Shown: positions 24,963 to 36,235 of the stretch, one piece after another
Numbering within the stretch: position 1 is the first letter of the stretch
How the letters are laid out: each line of letters opens with the position of its first letter
Origin: Spisula solida
Lineage: Eukaryota; Mollusca; Bivalvia; Venerida; Mactridae
Assembly: GCA_947247005.1 (NCBI GenBank)
Contig: OX365948.1
Location: forward strand, 57,043,401 to 57,107,400
Length of the DNA: 64,000 bases
Direction: 5' to 3'
Position numbers and translations under genes: made by a program
The notes under the pieces: generated by a model
The model's input: the letters and a program-made list of their open reading frames with translations, nothing else
Databases searched by the model: none
Told to the model about the DNA's origin: nothing

Positions 24963-27900
24963 TTAAACGTAATAATTCAGTATGTTTTCACAATGTTCCT
25001 GTTCACCAGACGCGGCAGATGGCTCGCCATTCTCCATCGTATATTTCTGCAATGTTAAAACAAAAGGTTTGTTATAGTACGGATATGTTAATGTTGTCGA
25101 CTGACAGCAATATGTCGAAATGTGCTTTAGACTCAACATGTTTAAATCAAGTGTAGCAACATTTTCTAGTATTTATATATATATGTTGAAATTCGAAACT
25201 TAGACATGAGTGCAGAAACAGCAGTGCACAAAATACACTAAAAAGTACACACAGAAAAGAAAAAAGCACAAAACGCAAAAACAAACACAAACACAAAACA
25301 CAAGCACTATTACAAACATGAGTAAGTAAAAACTAACTCAACAGCTACAAGAACATGCCAACTTAATCTGACAGTCTGTCACCTTAGTAATAAGCATGCA
25401 AGCATGTTCGTATTCGTAACTCTACTAGTAAATAGAAATAAACGTTGCATCATGCATACCTCCAGTTCTTCAAAGGATGTTGTTCCTGCTTCAATCTTTT
25501 GTCCAATACCACCATCAAAACTACTGTATCTTTCCTATAATAAAAATACAATTTTCTATAAATGATGTGGGTTCCAGTTAAACAATGGCTGCAGCTTGCA
25601 AACGTCTGTGCATGCAACATAAGAGAGTTTACAAATCGAAAATTAATAAAATTGGTTTTTCTCGAAATGTACAGGCTATGTTTTTTATTATTTATCGTAC
25701 ATGTAGTTGTAACTTAGCGAGGCGATTGGATACTTTGAATAAATGTTTTCTTAAAACCCCACACTAGACTGATATCAAATACATCATATAACTGTCGTTA
25801 ATTAATACAAAACATACTTTGACATATTTAGTAAAGACTCCTTCCTCCTTGATCTTCGCTGCACACTTCAAACCACGTGCGAAGGTATCCATTGCTCCTG
25901 AATCACACAAACATTCACAATAATAACATTGTTTTGTAAATTGTCTATTTATTTTCTGTATTTTGATAAAAAAAAGGAAAATACATAGAAACAGTAACTT
26001 ATGTAATAATAAAACATGTTGCAACTCTTAGAAACAATATACGTGTACAATCCATGTTGAAATGAAATAAACGTATACCGAATATATCCGATGATTAGAC
26101 GATTCGACTTATACGAGGGTATCTATGCAAACATCCAATGTCCAGGGTGCGTCTTATAATCTATGTCGCCTTACCAATGGGTTTTTGGTTATTTTAACCT
26201 GATTCAGTTCATCACACATAGACAACGAATATATATTTCCAAGGAAAATAAATTATTATGTATAGTTAATGCATGTTTTTTTGTGTTATTACATTTGCAG
26301 AGTCCTGAGGGGAAGTTTGTGCCAAAGCCTGACAGAAATTCGAAATCTGAATCGTGCATGCATGAGGATCAGATATTATTTTTAATCATTTTGCTGTACT
26401 CACCGATATGAGATATAAACATGTCTCGAAGATTTGTTGATTCTCTGCGCACCTTACAATCAAAGTTCAATCCACCAGGAGCTAAACCACCTTGGTCCAA
26501 TATCACCTAAATTTATGGATAAATACATTGTTTTCTGTTTCATAACTTATGTATAATATTACACACAACATGTATTACATACTCTCGACGTCACATTACT
26601 GTTGGTATCCATCGCAACGAGGGTATGATAGAAGAGAAGCCATGTTTCTTTTATCATGAATGAGCGTCAAGAACGGTATAATACTGTTTATTATATTCGG
26701 TCATATGGCAGTGATCTTGATATTCAGGCGAACGGCAGAATAAGACCTGCAACAGACATGGTGCTGTCCTCGTTTTTGTGATAGTATTATGCAGCAAAAC
26801 ATATTTAATTAAATACCACCTATATAGGAACCGAGTGGCTTTTGTTGATAATTGATTTCTCATTTAGCAGGTTAGTAAATAACTTATAAAAACGTCTGGT
26901 GAGAGATAAAATCAGTACACTGAAATCTCAATAGTCAGACCACCAATGAGACCCTTAAAACTGGTCTCTATATTGCGTTTATCTTGATATTGAGTTTGAG
27001 TAATGAGCAAACCGAAGAAAATGGACCCGCAAATTGTGGTCCTAATTTTGAGTTGGTCTCATTATTGAGGTGGTCTTTAAATGAGGTTTTACTGTATATG
27101 TTCATAGGTGATCAGTAACACTGGCGTAACTCTCTATACCGATAAATTGGTGCTTTTACATAAGGTTTTACTGTGTGTTATTTTTGAGAAAGTACACCAA
27201 ACATAACTTAATTACCCTCATCACTTGTGTACTGTTCTTGATGTCCATAGGGAACTGGTCAGTGTCCCATCCTAGATCGGGTGATCCTGTGTTTGAATCA
27301 ACAGATCCCAACATACCAAACCTATAAACAAAAAAACATAGAAAGCAAATGGTTCGCGTCAGTTTAAACTTGTACGCAGCAACTACAGTGACATACCGAC
27401 ATTTCTATTTTGTTTCGTACAAGGGCCATGAAAGGCGTTCGAGGCAGTTTTTTGTAAGATACGAGAGACAAATTGTCCCAATATATGTAATACAATTTGT
27501 TCAAACTTTATATACATGGACTATGTATCACATTAGCAACAGAAAGATACAAAAAATAAGCACACATCATCGATCTTGTTTATGAGTTATCAGTCCTTGA
27601 AACTTTTCATTCTCTAAATTTTCGTATTCAAGGGCAGGTAACTCCGAAACAAGCTGCTGAACACTTCCGTTCGTTTCAGAGAACTTCATCACATCAATTA
27701 TTTAAAATACATTCGATATACATGGAATGGATTACTACAGCTACAAAAATGTAGTTCATTATAGGATTAAACGACCATTTGTTGACATTCACTGATGTGT
27801 AAACACCCGATCTGAAGCAACACATTGAGTAAAGCCCAGGGGCTTTACTCAATGTGTTGCTTCAGATCGGGTGTTTACACATCAGTGAACGTCAACAAAT

Positions 27901-30900
27901 GGGCGTTTAATCCTTATAATTCCAAACTGACGCTTAATCACATAAACATCAATGAAAACATTGAATTTACTCCCGCGCTTTTTTAAAAAAATGGCCTTGA
28001 CTTAATGACGTCGTAAACGTTTGGTGAATTACGTTAGCTAAGCAAAATGTGTTTAGATGCTTTGTTCCTTACGTAAAAACAAAATCAAGGGATGAGCATA
28101 CATGTAGGTAATATTCTATATCAAAATTAAGCTATACGAGCTTGTACAGTTGTGATGGGCCTTTGCAGTTTGACTTATTCCACACACATTCGTCTAGAAC
28201 GTTTACGCCAGTAATGTCCGAGGGTCCCGAATTGTGAAAACGGAGATTCACTGATGTGTAAACGTCACGTCTTAGCCATTCAGAATGCAGGGATTTGCTG
28301 ACTTTGGAATTATACTTTCATAAATAGATTTAAGAGTAGGTATACATTGCTGGCTTAGAATTTGAAGCTCGTAAGTACAAAATCAATATTTTGAGAAAAC
28401 AAGAAAAAACTGTTTGAAAACTTCCCTTTATTTATGGAAAAACAAGCTTTTAAACCTTGGTCAAGATTACCATTTTCATGAAAATAGGCTCATAAGAAGC
28501 GACTTGAGATGCAGATTTCAAATATGCATAAGTCTTATAAATTCGTGAGTAGTACTTACGACCTTCTAATTAGAACTAAGCTATCAACATGAAGTACAAC
28601 TTACGCTGAAGCCATGACAACGTCATGTTCGTATCCGTGGCCTGCTAACGTCGTGTGGTTAGGTTCTATGTTGAGCTTAAAGAGACAGAATATAACATAA
28701 AATGTTCTGTGTATCAGAACGATACGATACGATACGATACGATACGATACGATACGATACAATATTTATTTTATGTGGGATACATGTACAACAAGGAAAC
28801 ATTAGCTATGTCCGACATAAATAATTTATAAAATTTGCAGATTTGAACAGTATCCACAGGGCCGTCTCCAGAGACAAACAAGCACTGTGGTAAATATTTT
28901 CTAGGGTTTATTTTAGGTATTGTTTTCTACAAAAAAGCATGCTTATTTTGGGTAATTTCTCAAATTTTCACCGATGTGTCTCAGCGTGGCTATGGCAATT
29001 ACACACACCACCACCAGGGGTGGTATTCAATACTGATCTTATTTCATTGGAGAATAAAGATAGCCAATCATATCGCTTGTTACTGACCAAGAGTTTAATA
29101 TGGTGTGATCTGATTGGTTGTCCGTATCCTTAAGTCAAGTAAGATCAATATTGAATATCACACCAGGACCAAGAAAAATGAAACTTAACAACTACAAAGT
29201 CCTACTTTCGTGTGTCAATTTGGTCCAATAAAATTGTAAACGAGTGTTACACAACACTGTAAATACAGTAAAACCTCGGTAATACGAGCAGCGATTATTC
29301 GAGCAACAGGCCTATTTCGAGCAAATTTCAATGCCACTTCATACATGATTATTGATGGTTGTCAAGTGGTCGAGGGTTGGAACTTAATCGCATGGTCAGA
29401 ACACGTATTCAAAATCTTTCTGACAATTTATTACCGTACCTTGTATTCCTTATCAAGACCGTATGTTCTCAAGAAAGCGATCACCGTCATCGCGTCTGAA
29501 AAGAAAGGAATGCATATTAACAAGGCCCTCGTTTATGCATGTTCCGTTTTGTATTTTTTAAAATACAATTACATTTCTATAAAATTAGTTCATTAAGTTC
29601 ATTAAGTATAGAAATCAAATATGGATAATCCATATAAACTTGATAATTTCTTAGGTCCGTTTTAATATGTTTTCCCATTTTTATATTGCATGATATGCAT
29701 TGATGTGCACAATTTCAAAACCTGCTTTGGTGCGAATAATAGAATGTAGGTCTAACGGCATTTTATAACAAATTCTGTACACATAAAAATTATTTCAAAT
29801 GTTCGCGATTTTCTGGGACAACCCTCGTATTTATCTGTACCATAGTAACCAAACTTACCGTAATCATACTGATGTTTGGATGGTTCCTTTGGTTTAGGTT
29901 CAATCAGCAGGGTACCAGTAAATCCAATCTTCTTCTTATATTCTGTGAATAAAAATGATACAATATAGAGCAATTCGCCGGGACATTGAAACTTGCTCGA
30001 GATAGGCCGGATGCTCGAGAAAGACCGGATGCTCAAGATAAGCCGGATGCTCGAGATAGACCGGATGCTCGAGATAGGCCGGATGCTCGAGGTAGGCCGG
30101 ATGCTCGAGATGGACCGGATGCTCGAGATAGGCCGGATGCTCGAGATAGGCCGGGTACTTTAGATATCGATGTTCGACAAAACGATGTTTTGCTGTATAT
30201 GATAACAATGTAACGTATAATAAAGTTTAGTGTTCATTATTTTGATATAAGGTATTAAATGTGTTCATACTTAAAGGTATATCAGAATTAGTTTCTATGG
30301 AATGCCGTTGGTGACGTAAGGGGTTCAGTATGCCTTTCCACACAACACAACTTTACTCATAACACATGTACACTTTTCTATTGGTTTATTAGTTTTACCT
30401 CGTATGATACAAAGAGCAAACTTTAAGAAATTAATAAACAACGTCATAAGTTATGACATCATAAAAGATCAAGATGTTTAGTACAAACCTACATTTTGGA
30501 CTATCTTACCTGAAGCCATGCGGAAGAAACTAGCCAGGTGATTTTGTTCACGTAAGATGTCTGTATTCAACAATGTGTGATACCCTTCTCTTCCGCCCCA
30601 AAATACTGAAACATAAATCATAGCCTTAGTTATTCCAACATATTGCCGAGCTAGTCGCGTAGCCGTTGAAAAAACACAAAAGCCCAAAGATTTTACTGAC
30701 GGTTTTAAGGTTATACGTTCTAGTATACAAAATAAACGATGGTGCTATAAGATGTCAACATGTTTCATATTCGACTTAGAAGTAGTTATATTCGTATAAA
30801 CTAACAGACTGATTCATATTGTAAAATAAGACATTATTGCAGAAAGCTTGGGTTCAAAAACGTTTCTCGACTGCAAATATCTACTAAGAAAAGGATACAG

Positions 30901-33900
30901 TGATAACTGGAACCGGCGACTTCCACTACATGACGACGAGGTGAATTTCAAGACGTTATAGAGCTTATCATTTTCCCCATCATCACAAAGGTGTCACAAA
31001 AAGTTTAATACTTACCAAAATTTTCTGCGCCCAGTCGTTTTGCCACTTCCATACATTTCTTTACTTGTGCTGCACCGTATGAAAAGATGCGGGCATCCGG
31101 GTTACTGCCTGCACCATTCATGTATCTGAAATATATGATGACAAAACATGAATATATATACAGCAAGCTGTGATCATAAAAGGATACCACATTACCGTAT
31201 TAGCACCTACGTTCCTTCCTAGAATGGAGCGATTCATGAAAAGGGTAAACACGAAAGGACTGATGGAAACGACAAGGAATTAAAAAAGCTAATGTGTAGT
31301 GAAAGGAGTAACGAATGGATGTGCATCATTTGAAGGAGCCTAAAACGCAAATTCGTCATACGAATTATAATTATAAAGAAAACAATATGGTTTTCTTTTA
31401 GAAAATGTCTAGATGAAACGTACCTCGGATGGGCAAACAGATTGGAAGTGGCCCATAGAAGTTTGACTCCAGTTTTCTGCTGGAGTTTCAGGGCAAGGTC
31501 GGCTATCTCGTCAAAGTTTCGATTGGTCTCCTCTAGTGTCGCTCCTTCCGGTGCAATATCTCTGTAAATATGCAGGCATTGTATTCGCAGACATGTTGAC
31601 ATGATAACAAATTGTTTCATACATGTTTTCGCAATTATGTTTTGAGTGAAAAAAAATAATATTCATCCCACATAATATTCTTCTTCTTCCTATGAAAAAC
31701 CCTATACAATGGTTAAAAGCGATAAAAACATGATGTGCGTCTAATGTGTAGAGAGCCCAGACCCGCCTTGAAGCTGACCAAGGTTTGGGTTGTGGCAACA
31801 TCTTCCGGCAACTGGTTCCATAAGCGGGTTGATGAGGGGAAGAAGGAGTATTTATATACGTCCGGCCGAATGGAATGAGGTATCGCAGTGAGTGTCCTCT
31901 AGTTGAAAGGACAAACGTTTTATTTTCTTACAATCATTTCTGTTTTAATCGTGTTTAAAGTCCATGGTATTTCTGTCATAAGGACTCTACCTGGTCACAT
32001 TATCCTGACACGGGGTGAATCATCAAGTAACATGGAACTTACTATTGTGAGTGTCAAGCAAGGGAAATATACACGACTTGTACTAGTATCATTTTAGCGA
32101 CTCTGTTATATCTTGGCCTGGGGTCGAAGTCATGACCTCTCGTTCCCGAAGCGGACGCTCTCTATATATAATTAGTTATATACATGTACACATATACCAT
32201 TAGGTTATCGAGGCGACGAGGCGACCACCAACTGAACTAGCCAAGTGGACTCAAATTTAGCTCATATTTCGACTGGTATGTGAATGCTGGCTTACCTGTC
32301 GTGAAAGGTCCAGTACTTGACGCCAAGCTTAGTAAAGAATTCGAACGCTGCACGGAGACGTCTTTTAGCATTAGCCATCGTATTACTACCATCGTCCCAG
32401 GGGCGTACTAGAGTTGGGAACCCGAATGGATCCGCACCTGTATCATATGATTTGTTAACAGCATATGTTTACCAAATTGTATTGAAATTCAATGCGACTT
32501 GCAACACACTTGGTTAGATAATTTATAACAAGGAAGAAAATAATCGTGCGACAAAACATTAAGGCATGACTCATGCCCAGCGCGTTTAGCTTTGTACGTC
32601 TATGTATACACACATCTATATCGAATGTGAATAAATTACTTTCCCATGGTATTAAGACATGCATGTAATTATAATTCAACCGGTTGATATCATCTAAGAA
32701 AGTTAGACTCCAACGAATATATACAGTGAAACCCCATCTAAAGACCAACTAAAATGTATAGACCACCTCAAAATTAAGACCTCAATATTTATGTCCAGTT
32801 ACACTGGTCTGCTCTTTAATGAGACTAACTAAATAATGATACCATTTACCATTTAAAGGGTCCCAAGGGTGGTCTTATTATTCAAGGTTCAATGAAGGTT
32901 TTATGGTAGTTATTATGATTAATGATGAGTGATTTTGAATACAATTACCTGTTCCTCTGAATGTATGCCAGAAACATACTGAGTACCTCAACCAGTCCTC
33001 CATAGTGCGTCCACATACTACCTGTAGATAGGAGTTGAATAGTATGAGAATTCCGTGTGCAAAATATATGTTTCTAGTGCATGTTCAATGTGTATGTACG
33101 AAAAAAGGGTCGTCATAGTGTGTGCAGTGGGTATATTATGTGCGAGCTCAATTTAGAATGGTGTCGATATCATGAACTTAATGGGGTACTTAAGGTTGTA
33201 CACGCGCCTTTTATCTAACAGTCGAATTTTCTCCGAAACATCTTAAAATGACAGATTTCCGCACATGTTCACAATGTAGCGCGGTCCTGTTTAAGTAGTG
33301 AAAGCCAATATGTGTGTCTGATATAGGCCTATTTCATGAACCAATTTAAGTCGTATTGCTAAATTTAATTCAAATTATGAAAATGAAAAAAAGTTGCGTT
33401 TTTTTCCATTTTGGTAAACCGGCCTTACCTGTTTAGGGTTATAATGTTTGTACACCATCGACTCTGTCGGTCCAGCACCGGCATTGAAGGCAATGGTATC
33501 AATACCTGGAATATCGAATAAATAGTTTTATAATCATGCACATTTGTTGTAAACTACATCTAATTTGTTTATTTAATAATGCCGAGCATAGCCTTTATTT
33601 GCCAGTCAGCTTTCTGCTGAAATATGGCAGGCATACGAATACCCCCATCCGTATTATATAGACGGCAATTAAGCGCACTAACCATTGAGCTACGGAAACG
33701 TCTCGATACTCAACCCCCTACAACTCGTTCATGGTGGTACAGATCGCCATTTTCCGATTTTAATGAGCGTCAGACAAGGGAAATACTGAGGGTACCATTG
33801 TATTAAGGTGTTTTTTGCAAACATGTATACATGTATAGTGTGACACTATTGAAATAGGCTCATTTATTCTTCGTGTGATTTCGTTATGGCACCGTGTGAA

Positions 33901-36235
33901 TGTTTTGACTTCCTTAAATAAAATAGAAACATTAGGCCTATAGGACGACAGAAAATGCTCCGAATAATCATGAGGTCAAGTCAAATGTTGTTAGACTCTA
34001 TATACAGGGTGTTAGAAAAGTTTGTTCTCAAAATTTAAATTCATATCATGTGTTATTTGAGCTATGTACACAGTAGACAATTTTAATTTCTTACTCTTTT
34101 GGCTTCATTAAACGCTAGAAAGATTAGAACTATGGAAAACCCCTCTGGAATTTAACCTGTAAATGTTACAGTCTTCTGAGGTCTGAAAAATGAACTATTG
34201 AAAGTAAAGCATTGAGAACGAACTTTTTAACACCATGTATATGTACGTATATCTCACTAGGCAAGTGTTAGTGTTGATTGTATTCAGAGTGCATGGTCGC
34301 ATGATCATACCAATACATGTATATTGTTGAGTCATGCAAGCACATGTGACCGGATAAAAGTAAGTAGGTTTTCAAAGTGAGTCTATAATGTATAGTTGGT
34401 CTGTTATTAATTATATAACTAAGGTGATTATGATGCATTTCAATTACAAATACATCAATTAGCCACGTAGTAGAAAAACGTATTTAGCAAAAATAATGCC
34501 TTTACTATCCAAGATAATGTGATGTATAAGAACATCGCTGTATCGATGGATTGGTTTATAATGCATATACGAGGGCTGTTCAAATTGGAATGCAACTAAG
34601 CCCATACATTTTTTTCCTTAATAGATTCTATTAAAACTAGCCTTTGATCCTATTGCAGTATTCATCTCCGGTATATACGCGAAGTTTCATTCAGATATTC
34701 AATTTTTAAAGTGCGATTTTATTATCATTCATAGAGTCACTGTGCATATACTGGACACGTGCCAAACCGAGATCTTAACGTATCTGATATTTCTTCCGAC
34801 ATTGCAATTTTAGAGTCGTTTGAAACAAATACAGATCACAATGGACATTGCTTGACAAATCAGGATGGTCGGAAAGCTCAAGAACCTTCACGCTTCTCAG
34901 AAAGTCGCGTTTAATGCTGCTGTAGGTGGAGGCCCATTGCTCTGCAATAGCATGTCAACCTTCAAGCTTGTGGTTTGAGAGCGATTGTTGGAGTATTTCC
35001 TCAATTTCTGAAGGAATTTTCCTTTTTCAAGCTTGGCATTTACCCATTGTCTATTTTATACATCAAATGTAATGGTAGAAACTTGGTTTATATAGAAAAA
35101 GGTGTACATTTCTACTGGCACACGTGGTCCGTTTTGCAATGCATACTTTTGTTCTGTCTTTGCTGGCCCATATTTGTTTAAGGATCTGTCGCATGGGTGA
35201 AAAATTGAACCCGTGTCTCGTTTATGGTCATTAAATTTGCAAACGGTCGACTTTTTTTATCTAGAAACTGGTTTCAACTATTTTGTGGACAGTTTGCAAG
35301 GGCATGTGTGCTGGCGTCTCTAAGCAGATAGGGGTATCCAAAGTATACTTATCGTCCTAATTTTTGTAATATGTTTGATAATTGTATGAATAGCTCCTAA
35401 TGATGTGCCAACACATTGAGCTACTTGCCTAATTGTAAACATTCCACCAGTTTCCAAAACAAATATGATTTTCGCAACCCTTTTATAGTATATTGCGGTA
35501 TTGGGATGGCGTTCATGGGGTTCCTTTCCAAATAAAAGTACACGACTTTTAAATTGCGTAAACTATCAAGTAGTTGATGAAAAAGACATAACATGCCACC
35601 ATTTCACCAAACATGTTATGTAAAATATTGTATTTGCTCCCGCATTAAAGAAACAACGATTCTTAGATAGGACCGAATTTGGCCAGAAAAAGTGACATTT
35701 TTCCAATAATTTAAGCATTAGTATACACGAGTAGACAGTGTTAATTGACGTATTGTTACAGCTACACTGAACGGATTTTAAAATATGATGTATCAATTTA
35801 AAGCTAATTCAATGTTCTTCGATATACAGCTAACTATTCTTAAAAAATCATTGATACAAGAAAGATATAGCATCACTTGCATTCCAATTTGAACAACCCT
35901 CGTAAAGCACGTTACTGGCATATGTGCGTCATGATAATTAATGAGGGCATCGTATGGGTGATCATCTTTAGCCCTGTCACAAAAATCAAAGGTTGTTGGG
36001 TTCGAACCCCGGAGTTGTATATTTACTACACATTTTCACACGCATGTCATACTTGTTGAAACGCAACGGGTTACATACACTATTTTGTGGTAATGTCTCA
36101 TATATTATACATGTAAATATATACCAAATTTATGCACATACCTGCAAAGAACACTGCATCTTCTTTGTCGTAATCAGCGTAGCTGGAACTAGCCGTTTGT
36201 CCGGATCCCTTCGATTCTGGAGCAAACGAAGACAT
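24963..36235 (-). CDS. xylA: Xylose isomerase (class II), complete, 15 coding exons
   Basis: Interconverts D-xylose and D-xylulose (also glucose and fructose) using two divalent metal ions. Exons: 36235-36142, 33505-33429, 33021-32949, 32437-32296, 31561-31424, 31125-31016, 30605-30510, 29942-29859, 29495-29440, 28675-28605, 27321-27216, 26506-26404, 25897-25818, 25534-25460, 25046-24963; 1389 nt, 462 aa, the usual class II size. Active-site residues are intact: His127 and Asp130 (FHDRD), Glu258 and Lys260 ([17 protein letters not shown]), Glu294 and His297 (NIEPNH), Asp322, Asp333 and Asp335 (GWDTDQF), Asp365 (GLNFD). Spacing matches the E. coli enzyme with a constant +26 offset. The N-terminus (residues 1-30) is Ser-rich without a clear targeting signal; a longer frame upstream lacks an ATG. 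Every junction keeps phase. The enzyme is typical of bacteria, plants and some fungi, so its presence here is unusual. Divergent neighbour: TECR. Confidence 0.95.
26916..27096. mobile_element. pogo-like MITE in xylose isomerase intron 11
   Basis: Ends TACACTGAAATCTCAATAGT and TTTAAATGAGGTTTTACTGTA resemble inverted TACAGTAAAACCTC termini of pogo/Tigger elements, with TA at each edge. The mirrored interior has GGTCTC/GAGACC blocks. 181 bp, non-coding; a relative is at 32722-32909. Confidence 0.7.
27759..27919. repeat. Near-perfect 160-bp palindrome
   Basis: Arms of about 79 bp (ending GAGTAAAGCCC and starting GGGCTTTACTC) around a 2-bp centre, only a few mismatches. The arm motif TCACTGATGTGTAAAC recurs once more at 28249-28264. 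It lies in xylose isomerase intron 10. Confidence 0.9.
28350..28577. mobile_element. MITE with GCTGGCTTA inverted repeats (copy 3)
   Basis: Left end TTGCTGGCTTAGAA, decayed right end CTAAGCTAT; interior shared with the copies at 3187 and 10981 (TTGAGAAAACAAGAAAAAAC, TTTTCATGAAAATAGGCTCA). Its right edge is 28 bp from the exon 10 donor side. Confidence 0.7.
28721..28760. repeat. (GATAC)8 microsatellite
   Basis: Eight uninterrupted GATAC units in xylose isomerase intron 9, likely length-variable. Confidence 0.95.
29264..29338. repeat. pogo/Tigger-like terminal fragment
   Basis: TACAGTAAAACCTCGGTAAT followed by ATTCGAGCAA and TTTCGAGCAAATTTCAA; the second part matches the sequence at window positions 47-60 and the element at 29976-30200. 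Confidence 0.6.
29976..30200. mobile_element. pogo-like MITE fragment with 18-bp minisatellite
   Basis: Nine 18-bp units of the form GATAGGCCGGATGCTCGA fill 30001-30162, followed by GATATCGATGTTCGACA and an end reading GATGTTTTGCTGTA, a degenerate inverse of TACAGTAAAACCTC. In XI intron 7. The repeat is open in several frames on both strands, but these frames are not genes. Confidence 0.85.
32722..32909. mobile_element. pogo-like MITE in xylose isomerase intron 3
   Basis: TACAGTGAAACCCCATCTAA at left and GAAGGTTTTATGGTA at right as degraded inverted ends; AAGACC/GGTCTT mirrored interior as in 26916-27096. Confidence 0.65.
34003..34239. mobile_element. mariner-type MITE (237 bp)
   Basis: Left TACAGGGTGTTAGAAAAGTT and right AACTTTTTAACACCATGTA are inverted, extending through TTCTCAA/TTGAGAA, with TA at both borders. 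The CAGGGTGTT..AAAAGT end is typical of mariner-derived MITEs. Non-coding; in XI intron 1. Confidence 0.8.
34570..35902 (-). mobile_element. Degenerate mariner transposon in xylose isomerase intron 1
   Basis: The 26-bp inverted ends (CGAGGGCTGTTCAAATTGGA at left) differ at one position and are flanked by TA. At 1333 bp it is full mariner size. The transposase is on the minus strand and broken by stops and frameshifts: an N-terminal helix-turn-helix remnant ([20 protein letters not shown]) near 35.45-35.35 kb and a catalytic-core remnant ([18 protein letters not shown], the family's HPPYSPDL.P.D..LF) near 34.85 kb. Confidence 0.88.

Noticed and set aside
29936..30213. Open frames LEHPAY (-) and ARDRPD (+)
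   Set aside because: By-product of an 18-bp tandem repeat inside a MITE in a xylose isomerase intron.
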